From an uncultured bacterium (GTDB lineage: Bacteria; Bacteroidota; Bacteroidia; Chitinophagales; CAIODY01): a stretch of DNA of 5,736 nucleotides. Under the pieces are notes generated by a model. That model did no database searches. It was not told the DNA's origin and saw only the letters and a program-made list of their open reading frames with translations. Positions within the stretch are counted from its first letter, which is position 1, and each line of letters opens with the position of its first letter. A program made the position numbers and the translations under genes. The stretch is from positions 1 through 5,736 of the forward strand of contig CAIQHW010000009.1 of the NCBI GenBank assembly GCA_903871715.1, read 5' to 3'. Shown one piece after another: positions 1 through 5,736 of this stretch.

Positions 1-2
1 GC

Positions 3-3000
3 ACAGCTATGTTGGATATTAGTAGTATTAAAAGTGGAATTTTAATTCCACGAATGACGCAAGCGCAACGAAATAGTATTGCCAATCCAGCATTATCATT
101 AATGATTTATCAAACTGATAATACTCCAGGATTTTATTTTTATAACGGTACTGCTTGGCAACAATTGATTACAGGTGCTAGTACTGCAAACGATTGGAAT
201 ATTAATGGTAATGCAGGCACAAATGACTCTACAAATTTTATAGGCACCACAGATAATAAAGATGTTGTTTTCAAACGAAACAATATTGAATTGATGCGAA
301 TTGCACCTTATGCTTATGGCACTGATGCACTGGGCATTGGTACCTCAACGCCACGTGCTGGATTGCATTTGGTTTCAAAAGGTTCGTCACTTTCAGCACC
401 TTGGAATTATAGCAAACCAAATTTGTTGGTAGAAATGAATGATGCACCCACAACCACTTCGGGTGCTGCATCGCGAATTCAATTGCGCAATTATGCTGGT
501 AAACAAAATGCTACATCTTGGACATTAGAAGGATACAACGATGCCACATTTGCTAACGATTTTTTTCAGTTACATTATGATAATTCAGGCGTTTCACCTT
601 ATCAAAGCAATGGCAATTATTTTACCATTAAAAGCGATGCGAAAATTGGTTTTGGTGAACCGAACCCTGCATCGGCAATGGAGTTGGCAAGATTTGACAA
701 TGGTGCACCAGTTGAATTCAGAATCAGTAATCGAAGTGGTTTTGGTGCTTCGCAGCTAAGTTTTATTAGCGATAAAGGAAGTGTTAGCGAATGGCGACCA
801 GCTTACATTATTTCGGATGCAAATGGATCTACTGGCAAATTAAATTTTTACACCAATGGCGCTGGCAGTGGTTCCAACTTTAACAGTGTGTTAGGCATGA
901 CAGTAATGAATGGCAAAGTGGGTATTGCCAACAGCAACCCTTCTGAAAAACTAGAGGTAAACGGCAAAACAAAAACTACCGATTTGCAAATTACCAATGG
1001 TGCAGCATATGGTTATCTTTTGCAAAGTGATGTCAACGGAAATGCAGCATGGACAGCACCTACTGGCATTATCAATGCTTGGTCGCTAAAAGGAAATGTA
1101 GGTACAACTGATTCAACAAATTTTATAGGCACTGCTGATAATAACGATTTAGTTTTCAGAACAGATAGCGCAGAAAGAATGCGCATAAAAGCAAATGGTA
1201 AAATTGGAATTGGACTAAAAACCCCAAACACCCTACTGCATCTATATTCCAACACTACTTCAATTATTCAAAAATTACAAGCCAACCAACCGCAATTGGT
1301 TTTCCAAGATAATACAGATGGTTATCAAGGCTATTTAAAATATAGAAACAACACCACTTTGTCATTAAAAAGTTTTGAGTTGGGGACACCATTTACACCT
1401 TACCCAGTACCTGCCACTTATATCACCATTGCACCTGGAGGTACACCATTAGTATACATTTGGGGTGACGGAAATTATGGTGGCACAGTGGGCATTGGCA
1501 CCGACAGTGCATTGGCAACACTACACATCAAAAGCACCAGCAGTGGTGCTGGAGGCGCATTTTACCCAAACGTTTTAATTGAAAACAAAGATACTACTGA
1601 TTATGCTCGGCTGGGTTTTTCAAATGGCGAAGTAAATAATTGGACCATGAAAGCCTTTGGAAGCCACGAAAATACTGGTGTTAAAGACCGTATGAATTTT
1701 TACAACAGTGCCTCCAACGCAAATATTATGACCCTTACTGGTGATAAAAAAGTGGGCATTGGTACCGATAATATTTTTGCAACCCTGCATGTGAAAAGCA
1801 GCAGCAGCATTTCTTTTCCCAATGTTTTAGTTGAAAACAAAGACACTACCGATTTTGCTCGATTAAGTTTTACCAATGGCAAAAGCAACAAATGGACAAT
1901 TGCAGCCTTTGGCGGTAGCAACAGCGATGGTTCGCAAGACCGTATTCATTTTTACAACAATGCCACTGCCAACAACAACATGACGATAACTGGTGATGGA
2001 AAAGTAGGCATTGGTAGCGTTAATCCTGCTACCCATTTAGAAGTAAATGGTGGATTTTCAACCAAAGCAATTACCGTAAACCTTACCTACAACAATCAAT
2101 TAATAACAGTGGGCGATAATAGTTTTATAAAATTTATTTCCAACAGCGATACTGTTTACAATCGAACTTTTTATTTAACCGCTGGCTTAACTGTGGGGCA
2201 ACATTTACTAATTGAAAATGCAACTACCAACCCATTAAGCCCCAGAGGCGGCTTCTACGGTGCTGTGTTGTTTGGAGAAAAATCAATTACAAATTCTTCT
2301 TTTTGCCGTATAAAAACAGATACTATGTTTTTTGGCATTTTAGGCGATAATTTACAACTTGTTTGGGATGGAACAAGTTGGATAGAATTAAGTAGACAAG
2401 ATAATGGCAGGAATACTCGTTCTATAACGTGGACTGGTGACGGCATTTTTACAGTGCCTGCCGGAGTTACACAATTGTATATAAGAATGATTGGTGGCGG
2501 CGGCGGCGGCGCATCAATCCCTAATGTTAGTAAATATAGTACTGGCGGAAATGGCTCTTATATTAGTGGTATTTTAACCGTAACACCTGGACAAAAATTG
2601 ACTATTTCTACTTTTGGTAATAATGGGCATGCTTCTCCAAATAGAACGTCCAGCTCGGAAGATATTAGCCAAGTGCCTTGGGTTTATACCAGTTACGGAA
2701 CAGGACATGGCGGTAGTAGTAGCGTTATTTCAGATAGTGCAGGTAATGTTTTAGTAGAAGCTGCTGGGGGCGGTGGTGCTGGTTTACATGGGGGTGGCGG
2801 CGGCGGCGACAATAATGGATTAATACAGTTTGGGTCGTGCGACCAAGGTGGTATGGCAGGTACAACAATTGCAGCAGGGGCTGGCGGCAGCTCATGTGAT
2901 ACTACAAGAATGGGGCAAAGTGGATACTTGCAATTTGGCGGAAATGCCGATGTAGATGGCTACGGCGGCGGCGGTGGTGGCGGATATTTTGGTGGTGGAA

Positions 3001-3266
3001 GTGGGGGTGGATATGATGGTGCAGGCGGTGGTGGTGGTGCTTCTTATACAGGGAGCTTAAGCAATGTTGTGTTTATACCAGGCGCAAATGGAAGCAACTA
3101 CAGTTTGCCAGGATTTTTTACTACTATTCCTAATTTTGGTAATCAAGTAACGACAAGCCTTTATCCTTATGGTGAAGGCGGTGGAATTCTCTATTATCAA
3201 ACGCAATCAGGCAGATACAGAACCACCAAGCTAGGTTTTTCGGGTGTTGTTTATTTAAACTGGTAA
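3..3266 (+). CDS. Fibre-like repetitive surface protein with C-terminal glycine-rich domain (5' partial)
   Basis: This is a long, probably exported, fibre-like protein whose exact ligand is unknown. Numbering here starts at the ATG at 9, but that Met is probably internal: the frame is open to the window edge, and MLDISSIKSGILIPRMT is the Bacteroidota motif normally found after a signal peptide and a VGINTxxPxxSA segment. Residues 1-56 hold this motif and the usual YFYNGTAWQQL ending. Residues 62-665 form a stalk with seven GxVGIGxxxPxxxLxV-type motifs, near 108, 211, 302, 397, 492, 580 and 664. LEVNGKTKTTDLQITNGAA (315-333) is another signature of this class. Residues 684-799 form a beta-rich domain ending GDNLQLVWDGTSWIELSR. 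Residues 805-1085 are a glycine-rich domain ending in a FSGVVYLNW strand. I see neither a peptidase S74/endosialidase chaperone motif nor an obvious T9SS sorting domain. The reading frame is certain and the fibre/adhesin role is inferred from domain style. A prophage tail fibre is possible, but no other phage gene is visible. Confidence 0.9.
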   Translation, partial: TAMLDISSIKSGILIPRMTQAQRNSIANPALSLMIYQTDNTPGFYFYNGTAWQQLITGASTANDWNINGNAGTNDSTNFIGTTDNKDVVFKRNNIELMRIAPYAYGTDALGIGTSTPRAGLHLVSKGSSLSAPWNYSKPNLLVEMNDAPTTTSGAASRIQLRNYAGKQNATSWTLEGYNDATFANDFFQLHYDNSGVSPYQSNGNYFTIKSDAKIGFGEPNPASAMELARFDNGAPVEFRISNRSGFGASQLSFISDKGSVSEWRPAYIISDANGSTGKLNFYTNGAGSGSNFNSVLGMTVMNGKVGIANSNPSEKLEVNGKTKTTDLQITNGAAYGYLLQSDVNGNAAWTAPTGIINAWSLKGNVGTTDSTNFIGTADNNDLVFRTDSAERMRIKANGKIGIGLKTPNTLLHLYSNTTSIIQKLQANQPQLVFQDNTDGYQGYLKYRNNTTLSLKSFELGTPFTPYPVPATYITIAPGGTPLVYIWGDGNYGGTVGIGTDSALATLHIKSTSSGAGGAFYPNVLIENKDTTDYARLGFSNGEVNNWTMKAFGSHENTGVKDRMNFYNSASNANIMTLTGDKKVGIGTDNIFATLHVKSSSSISFPNVLVENKDTTDFARLSFTNGKSNKWTIAAFGGSNSDGSQDRIHFYNNATANNNMTITGDGKVGIGSVNPATHLEVNGGFSTKAITVNLTYNNQLITVGDNSFIKFISNSDTVYNRTFYLTAGLTVGQHLLIENATTNPLSPRGGFYGAVLFGEKSITNSSFCRIKTDTMFFGILGDNLQLVWDGTSWIELSRQDNGRNTRSITWTGDGIFTVPAGVTQLYIRMIGGGGGGASIPNVSKYSTGGNGSYISGILTVTPGQKLTISTFGNNGHASPNRTSSSEDISQVPWVYTSYGTGHGGSSSVISDSAGNVLVEAAGGGGAGLHGGGGGGDNNGLIQFGSCDQGGMAGTTIAAGAGGSSCDTTRMGQSGYLQFGGNADVDGYGGGGGGGYFGGGSGGGYDGAGGGGGASYTGSLSNVVFIPGANGSNYSLPGFFTTIPNFGNQVTTSLYPYGEGGGILYYQTQSGRYRTTKLGFSGVVYLNW
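192..302 (+). repeat. Coding repeat, copy 1 of the W..xGNxGTxDSTNFIGT module
   Basis: This segment encodes residues 62-98 of the fibre protein. It is a 37-residue module with the core GTNDSTNFIGTTDNKD and the ending ELMRI. It matches the second copy at residues 357-393 at about 22 of 37 positions by hand alignment. The module is common in Bacteroidota fibre-like proteins, where it precedes a GxVGIGT motif; here the GIG motif follows at residues 108-112. It is a protein-level repeat that has diverged at the DNA level, not a mobile element. Confidence 0.8.
1077..1187 (+). repeat. Coding repeat, copy 2 of the W..xGNxGTxDSTNFIGT module
   Basis: This segment encodes residues 357-393, with the core GTTDSTNFIGTADNND and the ending ERMRI. 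It is followed directly by KANGKIGIG, the standard order for this module in the family. The copy lies about 295 residues after the first and splits the stalk into two halves, each opening with this module and continuing through several GIG-punctuated units. This suggests that a larger block may once have been duplicated. Confidence 0.8.
1488..2003 (+). repeat. Tandem duplicated stalk unit (88 + 84 residues)
   Basis: Two adjacent units encode residues 494-581 (1488-1751) and 582-665 (1752-2003). Shared landmarks in order are VGIGTD, ATLH, KS, NVL[IV]ENKDTTD[YF]ARL, NG, WT, AFG, DR, FYN and MT[LI]TGD. By hand they match at about 50 of 84 aligned residues. The first unit carries a four-residue insertion (near GAGGAFYP). 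A third partial unit begins right after (VGIGSVNPATHLEVNG). The similarity also shows in the DNA, for example in gtgggcattggyaccga and gttgaaaacaaagayactac. This is the most recent visible expansion in the stalk; units at residues 108-213 and 214-305 share the same layout but are much more diverged. Confidence 0.85.
2058..2405 (+). other. Beta-rich domain between stalk and glycine-rich tip
   Basis: Residues 684-799 lie after the last GIG/LEVNG motif. The segment starts with TKAITVNLTYNNQLITVGD and ends with LGDNLQLVWDGTSWIELSR. Alternating hydrophobic residues and the [DN]xLxLVWDGTxWxExSR ending match a domain I recognise from other Bacteroidota fibre-like proteins, where it caps the repeat region. 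It has one cysteine (C766). It probably forms a compact beta structure that presents the glycine-rich tip. The function is not known, and the boundaries are approximate. Confidence 0.6.
2421..3266 (+). other. C-terminal glycine-rich domain (poly-Gly tip)
   Basis: Residues 805-1085 begin with SITWTGDGIFTVPAGVTQLY and IRMIGGGGGG, the standard entry of the glycine-rich domain seen in bacterial and phage fibre proteins (xFTVPAGVTxxxxxxxGGGGGG). Gly runs occur at 829-834, 920-923, 928-933, 986-992, 995-997, 999-1001 and 1006-1010. The stretch from G986 to Y1013 alternates Gly runs with YF, S, YDGA and ASY, a spacing reminiscent of the ALK/LTK extracellular glycine-rich domain. Known structures of related domains pack such runs as parallel polyglycine-II helices. 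The final FSGVVYLNW resembles the closing beta strand of this class. A binding-tip role is inferred. Cysteines 944 and 963 lie inside the domain and could form a disulphide if the protein is exported. Confidence 0.75.
2493..2510 (+). repeat. (GGC)5 trinucleotide run encoding Gly6
   Basis: One GGT codon followed by five GGC codons encodes residues 829-834, the first Gly run of the tip domain. Similar runs occur at 2790-2807 (GGG GGT then GGC x4) and 2964-2984 (GGC x3, GGT x2, GGC, GGA). Length change by slippage in whole triplets would keep the frame. The GGC-heavy use is striking against an otherwise AT-rich gene. Confidence 0.8.
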
Positions 3267-3298
3267 CTAATTTTCAACAAGATTGCTATTTTTATGTG

Positions 3299-3376
3299 AT
3301 GACAAAAACAACACACCTGCTTATTGCCGCCATTTTATATGCAGGTGGTGTGGTGTTTTGTGTAAATGCTGTTGCG
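3299..3376 (+). other. Signal peptide of the sensor
   Basis: Residues 1-26 have a short polar and basic start (MTKTTH), a hydrophobic core (LLIAAILYAGGVVFCV) and an AVA site before Q27, fitting signal peptidase I. C21 is preceded by Phe, so a lipobox is unlikely. The peptide supports the ATG at 3299 over the adjacent upstream GTG at 3296 and places the propellers in the periplasm. Confidence 0.8.
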
Positions 3377-5736
3377 CAAAAAGCTGCTTATTTACATTTC
3401 AAAACCTATGCAAAAGCCGAAGGTTTTATTTCCAGCGGCGATGCCAATAAAATAGAGCAAGATGAAAAAGGGTTTTTATGGATGGGCTGCACCAATGGCT
3501 TGTATCGCTTTGATGGCAGTCACTTTCGGCTTTTTAGTTTACATCAAATAGACTCAAATGCACAAGTAACTTCTAAAATTGTACCTCTGTTATTGCATAA
3601 AAACAGATTGTTGTTGTACATCGAAAACAATGGTTTGTATTGGTGGAATATTCATTCGTTTCAAACCGAAAAAATAATTTTAAAAAACAAATTGCATCAA
3701 CATATCGAATATTCGTCAGCTTATTTTGAAAATGAAAATTCCCTGTGGCTTACCACACTATTTTTCGGATTGTTGCATGTTGATTTAAAAACATTTACTT
3801 CCGAAAATTATTTATTCACTGCTGATTCGGCCTATGCCAAACGTTGGGTTTCGGTGAGCACATGTAGCAATTTGCAACCTATGAAAGATGGTTCATTTTT
3901 CGTTTCAACCAACGACGGTTTGATACATTTTTTTCCTTCCAGCAAAACCTTTGAAAAAATAAAATTGCCTTCACTCAATAAAAATGTAGGTTGTGAAAAT
4001 ACAGTACCCAAAGTTTTTGCTCAAGATGAAAACATACTTTGGGTATGCATTTGGGGTGGCGGATTGTTGAAATACAATGTGGTAAAAAAAACTTTTGAAC
4101 GATTGATTTGGAACGAAAATAAAATTGATTGTGCTACCAACATTGCCATTGACATACAACCCAAAAATGAAAATGAATTTTGGTTGAGTACAGCCGATGA
4201 AGGGCTGAAAATATTTAATGCGGCTACTCAACAATTTACTTCAGTTTGTAAAATTGCAAGCGATGGGAAAATTGAAAATGCCAATGCTTGGGAATTGTTT
4301 ATTGACAGAAATAAAAACTGCTGGAGCTCTAATTCGTTTAACCAAATTTTGAAAATCAATTTACAAGAATCTCAATTTCATTTTGCAGAAATAAAAACTG
4401 CAAACATCGATAAAGCTTTTATCACATCGCAGTTCCAATTAGATGATGATTCAATTATTTATCTTACTTCGGCTCAAAAAAAAGGAATTTTCATTTACAA
4501 TCTACACTCAAAAAAAACAACTTTTATTGAAAACGAACTATTGAAAAATGAAAAAAATTGCAACACCTATGCAATAGAAGTTTTTAATAAAAATGAAAAA
4601 CAGTTGTTGTTGTTAAACGAAAAACTGTATTGCATTTTTGATACTAGAACAAAACAGTTCAGCAACTTTTTTGCCTACAACAATATAAAATCAGAACGAA
4701 CATTTGGTTGCACAACATTAGATACCAACAACAATTTGTGGTTGGCAAATGATTTTGGAAAGCTCTTGCAATACAACAACAGCAACGGTTTAATAAAGGA
4801 AATTACTCCAACAGATTTGAAAAAGGAAATACCCAACACCAGTTATATTGTATGCTTATTTGCGGATAAAAAAAATGGTGGCATTTGGTTAAGCAGTATG
4901 AATGGTTATGGATTAACTTATTACAACGCTGCCAAAAATTTAGTTGTCAACTTTGGAAAAAAATATGAGTTACTGAAAAATAATCCGTTAAGTATTTGCC
5001 AATTGAAAGATGGGTCGTTGGTAATTTGCTTGTATAAATTTGGTGTTGTTAAATTACAAAGTCCTTTTTCGGCGGATGAAAAATTGATTCATTTTACCAC
5101 TGAAAAAAATAATTTACTTACCAATCATTACAGTAATTGTGTGGTAGATAAAAATAACAACGTGTGGCTAAATAGTTCTTCTGGAATTACATTTTTTGAA
5201 ACCTCAAAAAATAAATTCACGAATTATTCCCAAGCCCAAGGCATGTTTCAATTCAATGCCGATTGCAATTTACTAGCCCTGAAAAATGGAGATTTATCAT
5301 TAGGCATAAGCAATGGTTTAGAATTTTGGAACGATAAAGATTTTGAAAAAGAATTACAATTACAGCCACCGCCTGCCATCATTAATTCGTTTGAAGTAAA
5401 TGAAAAAGAATGGAAAGAAGATGTGAATGACATTGAAAAATTGGATTTAAATTACCATCAAAATTTTCGTTTTGAATTTTCATCATTAGGTTTTACTGCA
5501 TCCGAAAAAGTAAAATTGGCGTATCAGTTAACTGGATTTGATAAAGATTGGATTGATGCAAAACCCAGCTGTAATGGGGCTTACGCTAATTTAAAGGGGG
5601 GTAATTATTATTTAAAAATCAAAACAAGTTATGATGGGATGCATTGGAACGAAAAAGCATTTTCACTTTTAATTACAGTCCATCCACCATTTTGGGATAC
5701 TTGGTGGTTTAAAATTTTGTTGTTCATTTTTGTGGC
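3299..5736 (+). CDS. Reg_prop/Y_Y_Y two-component sensor, periplasmic part (3' partial)
   Basis: The reading frame is open from the ATG to the window end (812 codons plus 2 bases), and I read it codon by codon without an interruption. Residues 1-26 are a signal peptide. Residues 52-678 hold about 14 blade-like repeats; the clearest are IEQDEKGFLWMGCTNGLYRF (52-71), FFVSTNDGLIHFF, LWVCIWGGGLLKYN, FWLSTADEGLKIFN, LWLANDFGKLLQYN and VWLNSSSGITFFE. These match the Reg_prop pattern D..G.LW..T..GL..yd. Residues 722-794 are a Y_Y_Y domain (LAYQLTGFDKDWIDA, then YYLKIKTSYDG). PPFWDTWWF (796-804) then leads into a transmembrane helix. This is the sensor half of a hybrid two-component system or of a LytS-, HisKA- or LuxR-type fusion; the output domain lies downstream and cannot be identified. 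The ATG at 3299 was chosen because the signal peptide follows directly. There is no Shine-Dalgarno sequence, as is normal in Bacteroidota. The gene lies 32 bp after the fibre gene with no hairpin between, so co-transcription is possible. The ligand is unknown. Confidence 0.93.
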   Translation, partial: MTKTTHLLIAAILYAGGVVFCVNAVAQKAAYLHFKTYAKAEGFISSGDANKIEQDEKGFLWMGCTNGLYRFDGSHFRLFSLHQIDSNAQVTSKIVPLLLHKNRLLLYIENNGLYWWNIHSFQTEKIILKNKLHQHIEYSSAYFENENSLWLTTLFFGLLHVDLKTFTSENYLFTADSAYAKRWVSVSTCSNLQPMKDGSFFVSTNDGLIHFFPSSKTFEKIKLPSLNKNVGCENTVPKVFAQDENILWVCIWGGGLLKYNVVKKTFERLIWNENKIDCATNIAIDIQPKNENEFWLSTADEGLKIFNAATQQFTSVCKIASDGKIENANAWELFIDRNKNCWSSNSFNQILKINLQESQFHFAEIKTANIDKAFITSQFQLDDDSIIYLTSAQKKGIFIYNLHSKKTTFIENELLKNEKNCNTYAIEVFNKNEKQLLLLNEKLYCIFDTRTKQFSNFFAYNNIKSERTFGCTTLDTNNNLWLANDFGKLLQYNNSNGLIKEITPTDLKKEIPNTSYIVCLFADKKNGGIWLSSMNGYGLTYYNAAKNLVVNFGKKYELLKNNPLSICQLKDGSLVICLYKFGVVKLQSPFSADEKLIHFTTEKNNLLTNHYSNCVVDKNNNVWLNSSSGITFFETSKNKFTNYSQAQGMFQFNADCNLLALKNGDLSLGISNGLEFWNDKDFEKELQLQPPPAIINSFEVNEKEWKEDVNDIEKLDLNYHQNFRFEFSSLGFTASEKVKLAYQLTGFDKDWIDAKPSCNGAYANLKGGNYYLKIKTSYDGMHWNEKAFSLLITVHPPFWDTWWFKILLFIFV
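3452..5332 (+). other. Two tandem Reg_prop beta-propellers (about 14 blades)
   Basis: Residues 52-678. By eye, blade cores fall near residues 52-80, 97-126, 142-166, 194-220, 239-268, 284-314, 331-356, 378-409, 425-455, 472-499, 518-549, 567-588, 614-643 and 658-678. Fourteen blades agree with the two seven-bladed propellers known from Bacteroidetes hybrid two-component sensors. Several blades are degenerate: the W of LW is absent near 97-126, 378-409, 425-455 and 567-588. The exact blade count therefore needs a profile or a structural model. Ligands of known relatives bind at or near this region or its dimer interface. Confidence 0.7.
5462..5680 (+). other. Y_Y_Y domain
   Basis: Residues 722-794. 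The run FRFEFSSLGFTASEKVKLAY, then QLTGFDKDWIDA, a G-containing turn (LKGGNYYLKIKTS) and LLITVHPPFW follow the standard order of the Ig-like Y_Y_Y domain, which links the propellers to the membrane helix in this sensor family and is thought to relay ligand binding. It is directly followed by the tryptophan-rich membrane entry. Confidence 0.85.
5702..5736 (+). other. Start of transmembrane helix (truncated)
   Basis: Residues 802-812 (WWFKILLFIFV) begin the single membrane-spanning helix that follows the Y_Y_Y domain in this family. The window ends inside it, so the helix end and all cytoplasmic domains are missing. Confidence 0.75.

Noticed and set aside
9..11. The ATG at 9 as the true start of the fibre gene
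   Set aside because: The frame is open to the window edge, the preceding codons read Thr-Ala, and the motif beginning here is normally internal, following a signal peptide that is absent from this window.
1488..2003. CRISPR array or insertion sequence explaining the repeated DNA
   Set aside because: The repeat period is about 250-264 bases, in frame and diverged mostly at silent or conservative positions, so it is a protein repeat. There are no short identical repeats with unique spacers, no terminal inverted repeats and no transposase.
3287..3294. tattttta as a Bacteroidota -7 promoter box (TAnnTTTG)
   Set aside because: The final G is missing, no -33 TTTG was found at the right spacing, and it lies too close to the start codon at 3299.
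3267..3298. Rho-independent terminator between the two genes
   Set aside because: There is a short T run (ctattttta), but no inverted repeat before it that could form a GC-rich stem.
3294..3301. Overlapping ATG-TGA-ATG (atgtgatg) just before the sensor gene, as a start-stop regulatory element
   Set aside because: The ATG at 3294 is followed at once by TGA. With no other sign of translational control, this is most likely chance.
3967..4240. Open antisense frame opposite the sensor gene
   Set aside because: It lies inside a continuous, domain-bearing + strand gene and has no recognisable domain. The same holds for antisense frames near 271-471, 1013-1255, 1700-1921, 2255-2446 and 5248-5433, and for the + frame at 541-759.

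Overview
The window looks like chromosomal DNA from a member of the Bacteroidota, probably from the Chitinophagales/Sphingobacteriales side of the phylum. The evidence is AT-rich codon use, no Shine-Dalgarno sequence before the one visible start, and two protein types very characteristic of the phylum: a fibre-like surface protein with LDxSSxKxGxLxPRMT and GxVGIGTxxPxxxLxV motifs, and a two-component sensor with a periplasmic Reg_prop propeller and a Y_Y_Y domain. The lineage is inferred from protein style, not from a marker gene.

Layout: both genes are on the + strand and both are cut by a window edge. The first (3-3266) is a very long repetitive protein whose N-terminus, presumably with the signal peptide, lies upstream. 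It has the usual Bacteroidota fibre entry motif, then a stalk of about six repeated units of roughly 85-105 residues, each punctuated by a GIG motif. A beta-rich domain follows, and then a C-terminal glycine-rich domain of about 280 residues resembling the poly-glycine domains of phage adhesin tips and of ALK/LTK-type receptors. A 32-bp gap (3267-3298) has no visible terminator. The second gene (3299 to the window end, still open) encodes a secreted/periplasmic sensor with a signal peptide, about 14 beta-propeller blade motifs, a Y_Y_Y domain and the start of a transmembrane helix. Its cytoplasmic output domain (histidine kinase or DNA-binding) is outside the window.

Together, a probable cell-surface or secreted fibre is followed closely by a membrane sensor. 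Co-transcription is plausible but not proven, and a functional link is inference only. I saw no RNA genes, CRISPR array, insertion sequence, attachment site or origin. The window is almost entirely coding, and I see no strong evidence for an undescribed system. The most unusual object is the fibre ending in a glycine-rich tip instead of the intramolecular chaperone commonly found on such proteins.
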